In this document: positions 51,037-59,959 of the stretch, in pieces
How positions within the stretch are numbered: the stretch's first letter is position 1
How the letters are laid out: each line of letters opens with the position of its first letter
DNA from: Streptomyces sp. CBMA291
GTDB lineage: Bacteria > Actinomycetota > Actinomycetes > Streptomycetales > Streptomycetaceae
Direction: 5' to 3'
Assembly: GCF_014596525.1 (NCBI RefSeq)
Contig: NZ_MSJP01000060.1
Location: 1 to 64,000, forward strand
Length of the DNA: 64,000 bases
Notes under the pieces: model-generated
Seen by the model: the letters and a program-made list of their open reading frames with translations, nothing else
Databases searched by the model: none
What the model was told of the DNA's origin: nothing
Made by a program: the position numbers and the translations under genes

Positions 51037-52377
51037 ATGGGAAACACCCGCGCCTTACTCGTCACGGCGGGCGTCCTGCTCGCCGCTCTGATTCCCCTGG
51101 GTCCGGGAGGGACGGCACTCGCCGACCCCCTCCCGGCCGCCGGGCCCGCCCGCGCGGCCGCCGAGGGGAAGACGGCCGCCGTCGAGCCGGGGAGGATCGT
51201 GCAGGAGGGCGGTCCGCTGGCCGTCCCCGCCGGGGAGGAAGGGCCGGTCACCACCCGGCTCACCGTCCATCTGCCGCCCGGCACCACCGGACGGCTGCGC
51301 CCGCGGAGCCTCGGCTTCCGGGGCCCGTTCCGGGAAGAACAAGGGCGCCCCGCCCAGCTGTTCACCTCCACCTGCGCCGTGAACGGCGGCCCGTTCGAGA
51401 CCTGCGAATGGCAGTCGCCCGACCCCGACGTCATCGAGGAGACCTGGCTCACCCTCTATCTGCCCGACATCCAGGTGCCCCAGGGCGCCTCGACCGTCAC
51501 CTACGACATCACCGTCGACGTGCCCAGTAACGCCCTCTGGCTCGGCCGCCTGGCCGGCATCCTCGAACTCGGGGACGGGAGCGGCCTCGTGGCCACCGGA
51601 GAGGTCGTCTTCCAACTGCTCCCCGGCACCCCCGAGGCCTCCGACCGGGCCATGCTGCACGCCCGCGACCGCGACGGCGTGCTCTGGCAGTACGAGGCCA
51701 CCGGACTGGCCCGCCCCCTCCTCAAGCCCCGCACCCGCGTCGGCGGCGGCTGGAACGTCTACACCGCCCTCGCCAAGCCGGGCGGCGGCAACGCCGACGC
51801 CTTCGGCCGGATGGTGGCCCGGGACCGCGCCGGGATCCTCTGGATCTACGAAGGCACCCTTCACCCGTCCCGCCCGTTCGCCCCCCGGGAGCGGGTCGGC
51901 GGTGGCTGGAACGTCTACACGAGCATCGTGGGACTCGCCAACGGCGGTCTGGTGGCCCGGGACCGCGCCGGAGTCCTCTGGTACTACGAGGGCAACGGAC
52001 CGTCCAGACCCGCCTTCTCGCCCCGGGTGCGGGTCGGCGGCGGCTGGAACGTCTACACGGGCATCACCTCCTACGGCTCCGGTCTCGTGGCCCGCACCGC
52101 CGACGGCAGGCAGTGGCGCTACGAGCGGACGGAGGGCGTCAGACCGCCCGTGCCCTTCACTCCCCGGCGCCTGGTCGGCGGCGGCTGGAACGACTTCACC
52201 CTCCTGGCCGGTACCGGGACGGTCGGCCAGGAAGGCCCCTCGCTGGCCGCCCGCGCCAAGGACGGCGCCCTGTGGATGTACGGCGCGGCCCGCTGGGGCG
52301 ACCACCTCCAGTACACGGAGCCCGCCCACCCGCGCCGGGTGGGCGGCGGATGGAACGTCTACGACCTGATCCTCTGA
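51037..52377 (+). CDS. Secreted five-repeat tachylectin-like protein B, 446 aa
   Basis: Paralog of the preceding gene with the same order: signal peptide (TRALLVTAGVLLAALIPLGP, ending near ALAD), the shared AVEPGRIVQE segment, a divergent beta-rich middle domain with CAVNGGPFETCEW, and five C-terminal repeats (HARDRDGVLWQYE, RVGGGWNVY and so on). The start is the ATG at 51037 with AGGGGGA; the upstream extension to 50959 is not used. The gap to gene A holds two CGCGAACGGCCCCGCCCG repeats. The function is inferred to be glycan binding outside the cell. Confidence 0.82.
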   Translation: MGNTRALLVTAGVLLAALIPLGPGGTALADPLPAAGPARAAAEGKTAAVEPGRIVQEGGPLAVPAGEEGPVTTRLTVHLPPGTTGRLRPRSLGFRGPFREEQGRPAQLFTSTCAVNGGPFETCEWQSPDPDVIEETWLTLYLPDIQVPQGASTVTYDITVDVPSNALWLGRLAGILELGDGSGLVATGEVVFQLLPGTPEASDRAMLHARDRDGVLWQYEATGLARPLLKPRTRVGGGWNVYTALAKPGGGNADAFGRMVARDRAGILWIYEGTLHPSRPFAPRERVGGGWNVYTSIVGLANGGLVARDRAGVLWYYEGNGPSRPAFSPRVRVGGGWNVYTGITSYGSGLVARTADGRQWRYERTEGVRPPVPFTPRRLVGGGWNDFTLLAGTGTVGQEGPSLAARAKDGALWMYGAARWGDHLQYTEPAHPRRVGGGWNVYDLIL

Positions 52378-52393
52378 CCTCCGGACCCGCCGG

Positions 52394-52597
52394 TCAGGCG
52401 CGGCGGTTGCGGTTGCGGTTGCCGGGGCGCTCGGCGACCCAGGTGCGGATCGTGTCCGCGTACCAGTAGGGCTTGCCCGACTCGACATGGTCGGGGGCCG
52501 GAAGCAGCCCGTGCTTCCGATAGGAGCGGACCGTGTCCGGCTGCACCCGGATGTGCGCGGCGATGTCCTTGTACGACCAGAGCCTCTTATCCGTCAT
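52394..52597 (-). CDS. Small MerR/excisionase-like HTH protein, 67 aa
   Basis: A winged-helix DNA-binding unit only: LWSYKDIAAHIRVQPDTVRSYRKHGLLP in two parts (helix-turn-helix at ~8-28), then PYWYADTIRTWVAERPG, like AlpA/BldC-type small regulators. It ends in a basic NRNRNRRA tail. It is convergent with paralog B; no integrase is nearby, so it is not evidence of a prophage. Targets are unknown. Confidence 0.8.
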   Translation of the reverse strand: MTDKRLWSYKDIAAHIRVQPDTVRSYRKHGLLPAPDHVESGKPYWYADTIRTWVAERPGNRNRNRRA

Positions 52598-52902
52598 GTC
52601 CGGTACCTCCCTGCGCGCCGGACCGCGCAGCGGGGGCGGGGGTGCCGTTTCGGGCGCTGCGGGCGGGCGTCGGCGATCACTGTGCCTGTGCCCCCTGCAA
52701 CGGTTCCTCCGACAGGCGGGGAGCGGCTGTCGAGCGTCTGTGACGGAAGGGCCACGCTATGGAGACATGTGTGACGAAGGAGGGACGAGCGTGACGGAAG
52801 CGGGGCGCGGGGACCCCGGTGTGTCCCCGCGCCCCAAGACCGCCGGGGCGGTAGGGGCGCGGCTGACGAAGGGTCACACGCCGCGGGGGGATGCGTCCTT
52901 CG
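52598..52902. other. 305-bp spacer without a recognisable gene
   Basis: It lies between the HTH gene start and the stop of the TIM-barrel gene. GTGACGGAAG-like words recur four times (about 52739, 52770, 52791, 52862), the last as CTGACGAAGGGTCACAC. I see no hairpin terminator of note and no supported coding frame. Confidence 0.5.
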
Positions 52903-53922
52903 TCAGACCCCGCAGGAGCGGAGGAAACGGCGGGTGCGCAGGGCGATCGGGTAGGGGGCGTCCGGCTCGCACGGGTACATGTCCTGCTCGACGATCGCGA
53001 ACAGGTCGGCGTCCAGGGCGGACGCGGCGGCGAGCACCGGCTCCAGGGCGGGCACCCCGGACGGCGGCTCGCACATCACGCCCCGGGCCACCGCGGGACC
53101 GAACGGCAGTCCCTCCGCCACCACGTCGGCCAGGACCCGGGGGTCGACCTGCTTGAGGTGCAGATAGCCGATCCGCTCGCCGTAGGTCTCGATGAGCTTG
53201 ACGCTGTCCCCGCCCGCGTAGGCGTAGTGCCCGGTGTCCAGGCAGAGCGCCACCGCCTCCGGATCGGTGGCGTCGAGGAAACGCGTCACGCTCTCCTCGC
53301 CGTCCAGATGCGTGTCGGCGTGCGGATGGACGACGATCCGCAGCCCGTACCGCTCGCGCACCTCCCGGCCCAGACGCTCGGTCAGCCGCGTCAGGTCCCG
53401 CCACTGCTCCCCGGTGAGCGTCCGGTCCTCCAGGACCTCGCCGGTGCGGTCGTCCCGCCAGAACGCCGGGATCACCACCAGATGACCGGCGCCGACGGCC
53501 TGGGCGAGGGCCGCGTTCTCGGCGACGTGCGCCCAGGTCCGCTCCCAGACGCCGGGCCCCCGGTGGAGCCCGGTGAAGACCGTCCCCGCCGAGACCCGGA
53601 GGCCGCGCCGGGCGGTCTCCTCGCCGAGCACGGCCGGATCGGTCGGCAGATAGCCGTACGGGCCCAGCTCGATCCACCCGTACCCGGCCCCCGACACCTC
53701 GTCGAGGAAACGCTGCCAGGGAACCTGACGGGGATCGTCGGGGAACCACACCCCCCAGGAATCGGGGGCCGACCCGATCCGGATGCGGGAGGGCGGGCGG
53801 GCCGCGGACGGGGACGGGGACGGGGAGGACGGGGAGGACGGGGAGGACGGGGAGGACGGGGAGGACGGGGAGGACGGGGAGGGGGACGGCGAGGACGACG
53901 TCTGTGGGGACGGCTTCGTCAT
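52903..53922 (-). CDS. IolE/IolH-type TIM-barrel isomerase/dehydratase of inositol catabolism, 339 aa
   Basis: Xylose-isomerase-like TIM barrel with the inositol-pathway signature SAPDSWGVWFPDD, then GYGWIELGPYGYLPTD, metal-ligand segments VVHPHADTHLDG, ALCLDTGHYAYAGG, and HLKQVDPRV. Such proteins are inosose dehydratases or related isomerases. The start is probably the ATG at 53922 with AAGGTGG; an ATG at 53958 is alternative. The first ~40 residues are a (Ser-Ser-Pro)n run encoded by a 9-bp minisatellite. It is divergent from iolC. Confidence 0.8.
   Translation of the reverse strand: MTKPSPQTSSSPSPSPSSPSSPSSPSSPSSPSSPSPSPSAARPPSRIRIGSAPDSWGVWFPDDPRQVPWQRFLDEVSGAGYGWIELGPYGYLPTDPAVLGEETARRGLRVSAGTVFTGLHRGPGVWERTWAHVAENAALAQAVGAGHLVVIPAFWRDDRTGEVLEDRTLTGEQWRDLTRLTERLGREVRERYGLRIVVHPHADTHLDGEESVTRFLDATDPEAVALCLDTGHYAYAGGDSVKLIETYGERIGYLHLKQVDPRVLADVVAEGLPFGPAVARGVMCEPPSGVPALEPVLAAASALDADLFAIVEQDMYPCEPDAPYPIALRTRRFLRSCGV
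53818..53886. repeat. 9-bp minisatellite at the 5' end of the IolE/H-like gene
   Basis: GGGGAGGAC repeats about seven times on the plus strand and encodes Ser-Ser-Pro on the minus strand. Copy changes stay in frame. Confidence 0.88.
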
Positions 53923-53989
53923 GTCCGCCACCTTGACCGGGGCCGTCGGTACCGTCAAGGAGGCGACCCGGTCCGGTCACGTCGTCCGA

Positions 53990-54035
53990 ATGTCCGGACA
54001 TATCGTTGACAGGCCTCCCGGCGGACGGCTAGACC
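53990..54035 (+). promoter_or_regulatory. Palindrome and sigma70-like promoter before iolC
   Basis: ATGTCCGGACAT (53990-54001) is a perfect 12-bp palindrome. TTGACA at 54006-54011 and TAGACC at 54030-54035, spaced 18 bases, form a plausible -35/-10 pair ahead of iolC. The palindrome could be the operator for both divergent iol transcripts. Confidence 0.5.
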
Positions 54036-54070
54036 TGGGGACCGGAAGCCGGACGCGAGAGGTGGCGCGG

Positions 54071-55228
54071 GTGGAGTCGGAGCCGTACGACCTGATCACC
54101 ATGGGCCGACTCGGCGTGGACCTCTATCCGCTCCAGAGCGGGGTCGGGCTCGACCGGGCCGAGACCTTCGCCAAGTTCCTCGGCGGTTCCCCGGCCAACG
54201 TGGCCGTCGCCGCCGCCCGGCTCGGGCGCCGCACCGCCCTCGTCTCCCGCACCGGCGCCGATCCCTTCGGCCGCTATCTCCGCCGTGAGCTGCGGACCTT
54301 CGGGGTGGACGCCCGCTGGGTGACCGAGGTCGAGGAGTACCCGACGCCCGTCACCTTCTGCGAACTCTTCCCGCCCGACGACTTCCCGCTCCACTTCTAC
54401 CGACGGCCCAAGGCACCGGACCTGGAGATCCACCCGGACGCGCTCGACCTCGACGCGATCCGGGCCGCCCGGGTCTTCTGGGCCACCGGCACCGGACTGT
54501 GCGCCGAGCCGAGCAGGACCGCGACCCTGACGGCGCTGCGGGCCCGGTCCGGCCGGGAGACGACGGTCCTCGACCTGGACTGGCGGCCGATGTTCTGGCC
54601 GGACCCGGCGCGGGCCCGGCCGTACTACGCCGAGGCGCTGCGGTACGCCACCGTCGCCGTCGGCAACCTCGACGAGTGCGAGGTCGCCACCGGGGAGCGC
54701 GACCCGCTGGCCGCCGCCCGCGCGCTGTTCGACGCCGGGGGAGGGGCGCTCCGGCTCGCCGTCGTCAAACAGGGCCCGGCGGGCGTCCTCGCGCTCGCCG
54801 CCGACGGCACGTCCGCCGAGGTGCCGCCGCTGCCGGTGGAGGTCGTCAACGGGCTCGGCGCGGGCGACGCGTTCGGCGGGGCGCTGGTCCACGGACTGCT
54901 CGCCGGGCTCGGCCTGGAGACCCTTCTGCGCCGGGCGGGCGCCGCCGGGTCGATCGTCGCGGGCAGGCTCGCCTGCTCGTCCGCCATGCCGTACGCCGCC
55001 GAGATCGACGAGGCGCTGACGAAGGGCACGGGCACGCTCCTGCCGACGACCGCGTCGCCCACCCCGGGGGAGGGGCCGGGACCGGTGGAGGACCCGGGTT
55101 CGGGTCCGGTGCCGGTGGAGGGTCCGGGTTCGGGGGCGGGTCAGGGCCTGGCGTCGGGGTCGGGTCAGGGTCCCGGATCGGGGGCGGCTCCGGGTTCCGG
55201 GCCGGTGTCGGTCCCGGAAAGGGGGTAG
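54071..55228 (+). CDS. iolC: 5-dehydro-2-deoxygluconokinase (PfkB family), 385 aa
   Basis: PfkB sugar kinase acting after IolB in myo-inositol breakdown. It shows ITMGRLGVDLYPLQSGVGL, FAKFLGGSPANVAVAAARLG (PfkB signature 1) and VVNGLGAGDAFGGALVHGLL (signature 2, catalytic Asp), with LDLDWRPMFWPD typical of IolC. The start GTG at 54071 has GAGAGG 8 bases upstream; GTG at 54062 is possible. Beyond ~325 the protein ends in ~60 residues of Gly/Pro/Ser repeats (EGPGPVEDPGSGPVPVEGPG) unlike the normal family end. It is followed by iolB after 10 bp. Confidence 0.9.
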   Translation: MESEPYDLITMGRLGVDLYPLQSGVGLDRAETFAKFLGGSPANVAVAAARLGRRTALVSRTGADPFGRYLRRELRTFGVDARWVTEVEEYPTPVTFCELFPPDDFPLHFYRRPKAPDLEIHPDALDLDAIRAARVFWATGTGLCAEPSRTATLTALRARSGRETTVLDLDWRPMFWPDPARARPYYAEALRYATVAVGNLDECEVATGERDPLAAARALFDAGGGALRLAVVKQGPAGVLALAADGTSAEVPPLPVEVVNGLGAGDAFGGALVHGLLAGLGLETLLRRAGAAGSIVAGRLACSSAMPYAAEIDEALTKGTGTLLPTTASPTPGEGPGPVEDPGSGPVPVEGPGSGAGQGLASGSGQGPGSGAAPGSGPVSVPERG

Positions 55229-55238
55229 GGATCCGCAC

Positions 55239-56132
55239 ATGAGCACAGCCCCGCAGGCCTCCCGCCCCCCGGACTCCTCCCGCCCCCCGGACCCCCCTCG
55301 CATCCCGGACACCTCCGCCGCACCCCGCACCCTCCATCTGCCCGCAGGCTCCGCCGCCCGGGGGCCGTACCGGGTCGACATCGACCCCGAGCGGGCCGGA
55401 TGGACGCATTCCGCGCTCCGGGTGCTCACCCTGGGACCCGGCGGGATCCACTCCTTCCGGAGCGAGGATCTCGAATGGGTCGTGCTTCCCCTCTCCGGTG
55501 CCTGTAGCGTGCGCGTCGACGGAGAGAAACTCGAACTCCAGGGCCGCGCGAGCGTGTTCGACGGGGTGACCGACTTCGCCTATGTACCGCGCGACGCCCA
55601 CGCCCAGATCGCCTCCGGCGCGGGGGGCCGCTTCGCTTTGGCAGGAGCGAAGTGCGAGCGACGACTCCCCGCCCGCTACGGCCCCGCGCCGGAGGTCCCC
55701 GTCGAGACCCGGGGCAGCGGCGACCGGACCCGCCGGGTGCGGAACTTCGCCGCGGCCGACGCCTTCCCCTGCGACCGGCTCATCGCCGTCGAGGTCGTCA
55801 CCCCCGGCGGCAACTGGTCCTCCTATCCACCGCACAAGCACGACGAGCACCACCCCGGCGCCGAGACCGTCCTGGAGGAGATCTACTACTACGAGATCCA
55901 GGGCCCGCACGGCCTCGCCTACCAGCGGATCTCGCCCTCCCGGCCCGGCGGCGCCGACCTCCTCGCCGAACTCGGCGACGGCGACGCGGTCCTCGTCCCC
56001 GACGGCTGGCACGGCCCCTCCATCGCCCAGCCGGGCCACGACCTCTACTACCTCAACGTCATGGCGGGTCCCGGACCCGAGCGCGCGTGGCACATCCGCT
56101 TCCACCCGGACCACCCGGAGGGGTACGCATGA
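55239..56132 (+). CDS. iolB: 5-deoxy-glucuronate isomerase, 297 aa
   Basis: Bicupin isomerase converting 5-deoxy-glucuronate to 5-dehydro-2-deoxygluconate. Conserved C-terminal cupin motif SSYPPHKHDEHHPG and EEIYYYEIQGPHGLAYQRI hold the metal histidines; NVMAGPGPERAWHI is the usual end. The N-terminal ~30 residues are a Pro/Ser-rich extension. It is coupled to iolD by an ATGA overlap. Confidence 0.94.
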   Translation: MSTAPQASRPPDSSRPPDPPRIPDTSAAPRTLHLPAGSAARGPYRVDIDPERAGWTHSALRVLTLGPGGIHSFRSEDLEWVVLPLSGACSVRVDGEKLELQGRASVFDGVTDFAYVPRDAHAQIASGAGGRFALAGAKCERRLPARYGPAPEVPVETRGSGDRTRRVRNFAAADAFPCDRLIAVEVVTPGGNWSSYPPHKHDEHHPGAETVLEEIYYYEIQGPHGLAYQRISPSRPGGADLLAELGDGDAVLVPDGWHGPSIAQPGHDLYYLNVMAGPGPERAWHIRFHPDHPEGYA

Positions 56133-57988
56133 GCATCCGGCTGACCGTCGCCCAGGCGCTGATCCGCTTCCTCGCCGCCCAGCACACCGAACGCGACGGC
56201 GTACGGCAGCGCCTGATCACCGCCACCTGGGGCATCTTCGGCCACGGAAACGTCGCCGGAATCGGCCAGGCCCTCGTGGAGGACCCCGGCCTCATGCCCT
56301 TCCACCAGGGCCGCAACGAGCAGGCCATGGTGCACGCCGCCGTCGGCTACGCCCGCCAGTCCAACCGGCTCTCCGCGCACGCCGTCACCACCTCCATCGG
56401 CCCCGGCGCCACCAACCTCGTCACCGGCGCCGCCCTCGCCACCGTCAACCACCTCCCGGTGCTGCTGCTGCCCGGCGACACCTTCGCCGGACGCCCCGCC
56501 GATCCGGTCCTCCAGCAGCTCGAAGTCCCTTACGCGGGAGACGTGTCGGTCAACGACTGCCTCCGTCCCGTCTCGAAGTACTTCGACCGGATCGGACGCC
56601 CCGAAGCCCTCGTCCCGGCCGCGCTCGCCGCCGTCCGGGTCCTCGCCGACCCCGTGGAGACCGGCGCGGTCACCCTCGCGCTGCCGCAGGACGTGCAGGC
56701 GGAGGCGTACGACTGGCCGGAGGAGTTCTTCGCCGAGCGGGTCTGGCGGATCCGCCGGCCCCGACCCGACGCAGCCGAACTCGACGCCGCCGTACGGGCC
56801 GTGCGGGACGCCCGGCGGCCCCTGGTCATCGCGGGCGGCGGGGTCAAGCACAGCCGCGCCGAGGAGGCGCTGCGCGTCCTCGTCGAGCGGGCCGACCTGC
56901 CCGTGGCCACCACCCAGGCGGGCAAGGGCGTCCTGCCGTACGACCACCCGAGCGATGTCGGCGGCATCGGCCACACCGGCACCTCCACCGCCAACGCCCT
57001 CGCCCGCACCAGCGATCTGGTCATCGGCGTCGGCACCCGCTACACCGACTTCACCACCGCCTCCGGCACGCTCTTCCGCGAGGGCACCCGCTTCCTCAAC
57101 CTCAACATCGCGGGCTTCGACGCCCACAAACTCGGCGCGGCGCAGCTCGTCGCCGACGCCCGCGAAGGCCTCACCGCCCTCACCGACGCACTCGGCGACC
57201 ACCGCCAGGACCTCGTCCAGTGGACCTTCTCCAAGCGGCACTGGCAGGAATACGTCGACACCGTCTACGCAGTCCCCGACGAGACCGCCCGCCCCACCCA
57301 GGCCCAGGTCCTCGGCGTACTCGACACCCTGGTCGACGCGGACGACATCCTGGTCAACGCCGCCGGCTCGCTCCCCGGCGACCTCCACCGGCTGTGGCGG
57401 ACCCGCTCGCCCGACCAGTACCACGTCGAGTACGGCTACTCCTGCATGGGCTACGAGATCCCCGCCGCCCTCGGCGTCCTGCTCGCCGCCCCCCACCGGC
57501 CCGTCTGGGCCCTCGTCGGCGACGGTACGTATCTGATGAACCCCACCGAGATCGTCACCGCCGTCCAGGAACGGCTGCCCCTGCGGCTGATCGTCCTCCA
57601 GAACCACGGCTACGCCTCCATCGGCGGCCTCTCCGAGGCGGTCGGCGCCGAGCGGTACGGCACCGACTACCGGCACCGGGACGCCGAAGGAGGCTTCACC
57701 GGCCCCCCGCTCCCCGTCGACCTCGGAGCCAACGCGGCCTCCCTCGGCATGCGGGTCCTGCGCCCCCGCACCGTGCGTGACCTGCGGGAAGCCCTCGCGG
57801 ACGCACGGAACAGCACGGTTCCCACATGTGTCTACGTCGAGACCGAAACGCCCGACACTGTGTCGGGCCCGCCCCCGGCCCAGGCGTGGTGGGATGTGCC
57901 CGTGGCCGAGACCTCGACCCGCCCGTCGGCGGTCAAGGCCCGGGAGGAGTACGACCGGCACGTCACCGCCCGACGCCGCCATCTCTGA
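56129..57988 (+). CDS. iolD: 3D-(3,5/4)-trihydroxycyclohexane-1,2-dione hydrolase, 619 aa
   Basis: TPP-dependent ring-opening enzyme of inositol catabolism. It begins RLTVAQALIRFLAAQHTERDG, has WGIFGHGNVAGIGQAL, the catalytic Glu region FHQGRNEQAMVHAA (~54-67) and the TPP motif VGDGTYLMNPTEIVTAVQER with QNHGYASIGGLSE. Length is normal for IolD. The ATG at 56129 overlaps the iolB stop. Confidence 0.95.
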   Translation: MSIRLTVAQALIRFLAAQHTERDGVRQRLITATWGIFGHGNVAGIGQALVEDPGLMPFHQGRNEQAMVHAAVGYARQSNRLSAHAVTTSIGPGATNLVTGAALATVNHLPVLLLPGDTFAGRPADPVLQQLEVPYAGDVSVNDCLRPVSKYFDRIGRPEALVPAALAAVRVLADPVETGAVTLALPQDVQAEAYDWPEEFFAERVWRIRRPRPDAAELDAAVRAVRDARRPLVIAGGGVKHSRAEEALRVLVERADLPVATTQAGKGVLPYDHPSDVGGIGHTGTSTANALARTSDLVIGVGTRYTDFTTASGTLFREGTRFLNLNIAGFDAHKLGAAQLVADAREGLTALTDALGDHRQDLVQWTFSKRHWQEYVDTVYAVPDETARPTQAQVLGVLDTLVDADDILVNAAGSLPGDLHRLWRTRSPDQYHVEYGYSCMGYEIPAALGVLLAAPHRPVWALVGDGTYLMNPTEIVTAVQERLPLRLIVLQNHGYASIGGLSEAVGAERYGTDYRHRDAEGGFTGPPLPVDLGANAASLGMRVLRPRTVRDLREALADARNSTVPTCVYVETETPDTVSGPPPAQAWWDVPVAETSTRPSAVKAREEYDRHVTARRRHL

Positions 57989-58003
57989 AGGAGCATTTTC
58001 GTC

Positions 58004-59515
58004 ATGACGAACACCGTCAAGACCGTCGACCACTGGATCGGCGGGAAGGCAGTCGAGGGCACGTCGGGCAACTGGGGCCCGGTCACCGACCCGGCCACCG
58101 GCGCCGTGACCACCCGCGTCGCGCTCGCCTCCGTCGAGGAGGTGGACGCCGCCGTCGCCGCCGCCAAGGACGCCTTCGCCACCTGGGGCACCTCCTCGCT
58201 CGCCCAGCGCACCACGATCCTCTTCAAGTTCCGCGCGCTGCTCGACGCCAACCGCGACGCCATCGCCGAACTGATCGTCGCCGAGCACGGCAAGGTCCAC
58301 TCCGACGCGCTCGGCGAGGTCGCCCGCGGTCTGGAGATCGTCGACCTGGCCTGCGGCATCACCACCCAGCTCAAGGGCGAGCTGTCCACCCAGGTGTCCA
58401 GCCGGGTGGACGTGGCGTCGATCCGCCAGCCCGTCGGCGTCGTCGCCGGCATCACGCCCTTCAACTTTCCGGCCATGGTGCCGATGTGGATGTTCCCGAT
58501 CGCCATCGCGACCGGCAACACCTTCATCCTCAAGCCGAGCGAGAAGGACCCCTCGCCCTCGCTGAAGATCGCCGAACTGCTCGCGGAGGCGGGCCTCCCG
58601 GACGGCGTCTTCAACGTCCTGCACGGCGACAAGGTGGCCGTCGACCGCCTCCTTGAGCACCCGGACGTCACCGCGATCTCCTTCGTCGGCTCGACCCCGA
58701 TCGCCCGGTACATCCACACCACCGCCTCCGCCAACGGCAAGCGCGTCCAGGCGCTCGGCGGCGCGAAGAACCACATGCTGGTCCTCCCGGACGCCGACCT
58801 CGACGCGGCGGCCGACGCGGCCGTCTCCGCCGCCTACGGCTCGGCGGGCGAGCGCTGTATGGCGATCTCGGCGGTCGTGGCCGTCGGCGCCATCGGCGAC
58901 GAACTGGTGGAGAAGATCCGCGAGCGCGCCGAGAAGATCAAGATCGGCCCCGGCGCCGACCCCACCTCCGAGATGGGCCCGCTCATCACGGCCGTCCACC
59001 GCGACAAGGTCGCCTCCTACGTCCACGGCGCCGCCGCCGAGGGCTGCGAGGTCGTCCTCGACGGCACCGGCTACACCGTCGAGGGCCACGAGAACGGGCA
59101 CTGGATCGGCCTCTCCCTGCTCGACCACGTGCCGACCACGGCCAAGGCGTACCAGGACGAGATCTTCGGCCCGGTGCTCTGCGTCCTGCGCGCCGAGACC
59201 TACGAAGAGGGCCTCGCCCTCATCAACGCCTCGCCGTTCGGCAACGGCACCGCCATCTTCACCCGCGACGGCGGCGCGGCCCGCCGCTTCCAGCTGGAGG
59301 TGGAGGCGGGCATGGTCGGCGTCAACGTGCCGATCCCCGTCCCCGTCGGCTACCACTCCTTCGGCGGCTGGAAGGACTCGCTCTTCGGCGACCACCACAT
59401 CTACGGCAACGACGGTGTGCACTTCTACACCCGCGGCAAGGTCGTCACCACCCGCTGGCCCGACCCCTCCGAGGGCCCGTCGGGCGTGGACCTGGGCTTC
59501 CCCCGCAACCACTGA
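58004..59515 (+). CDS. mmsA: CoA-acylating methylmalonate-semialdehyde dehydrogenase, 503 aa
   Basis: Aldehyde dehydrogenase converting malonic or methylmalonic semialdehyde to acetyl- or propionyl-CoA; this is IolA in inositol breakdown and MmsA in valine breakdown. It shows VAGITPFNFPAMVPMWMFPI, KPSEKDPSP, the catalytic Cys in SAGERCMAISAVV (~288) and the family end GYHSFGGWKDSLFGD. The ATG at 58004 has AAGGAG in front of it, 15 bp after iolD. It is the last gene of the iol transcript. Confidence 0.94.
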   Translation: MTNTVKTVDHWIGGKAVEGTSGNWGPVTDPATGAVTTRVALASVEEVDAAVAAAKDAFATWGTSSLAQRTTILFKFRALLDANRDAIAELIVAEHGKVHSDALGEVARGLEIVDLACGITTQLKGELSTQVSSRVDVASIRQPVGVVAGITPFNFPAMVPMWMFPIAIATGNTFILKPSEKDPSPSLKIAELLAEAGLPDGVFNVLHGDKVAVDRLLEHPDVTAISFVGSTPIARYIHTTASANGKRVQALGGAKNHMLVLPDADLDAAADAAVSAAYGSAGERCMAISAVVAVGAIGDELVEKIRERAEKIKIGPGADPTSEMGPLITAVHRDKVASYVHGAAAEGCEVVLDGTGYTVEGHENGHWIGLSLLDHVPTTAKAYQDEIFGPVLCVLRAETYEEGLALINASPFGNGTAIFTRDGGAARRFQLEVEAGMVGVNVPIPVPVGYHSFGGWKDSLFGDHHIYGNDGVHFYTRGKVVTTRWPDPSEGPSGVDLGFPRNH

Positions 59516-59532
59516 CGCGGCCTGAGCAGGAC

Positions 59533-59572
59533 CGGGCCCCCGGCACACGCGAGAGCGCGCGCCGGGGGCCCG
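59533..59572. terminator. Hairpin terminator after mmsA
   Basis: A perfect 12-bp stem CGGGCCCCCGGC / complement flanks a CG-rich 16-base loop and is followed by TGCCCTTTCC. It closes the iol operon. Confidence 0.88.
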
Positions 59573-59639
59573 TGCCCTTTCCCCCGCCGAGAGGGACGGC
59601 CGTGTCCGCGCGGGGCGGGACGCGATCGTGCACCGGATG

Positions 59640-59870
59640 CGGGGAAGCGCCTCGGGCCCACCGCCCCCTGGTCCCACCGCCCCCTGGTCCCACCGCGACT
59701 TGGGCCCACCGTGCCTTGGGCCCACCGTGCCTTGGGCCCACCGTGCCTTGGGCCCATCGCGCCCTGGTCCCACCGCGCCTCGGGCCCACCCCCCCTGGTC
59801 CACCGCGCTCCGGGCTCCCCTCGCCCCGGGCCCACCGCGCCCCGGCGAGCCCGTACCGCGCCCGTCGTAC
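59640..59870. repeat. 16-bp tandem repeats in the mmsA/hydrolase-ABC spacer
   Basis: CTTGGGCCCACCGTGC and variants (CCTGGTCCCACCGCGC, CCTCGGGCCCACCGCG) recur about eleven to twelve times. The GGGCCC palindrome is repeated in most units. No gene is supported here on either strand. Confidence 0.88.
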
Positions 59871-59959
59871 GTGTCCCCCTCCCGTACTCCTCAAGGAGGG
59901 GGACCGGCTCCCTCCCCGGGCCGCCGTGCTCCGGCGGGTGGACGCTTAGGCTCGACGGC

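Noticed and set aside
52394..52597. Prophage or integrative element marker (excisionase-like HTH)
   Set aside because: No integrase, attachment-site repeat or phage gene within the window.
52791..53156. Plus-strand frame beginning after AAGGAGGG near 52780
   Set aside because: Good ribosome-like sequence, but the product is Arg/Gly/Pro low complexity and runs antisense through the IolE/H-like gene.
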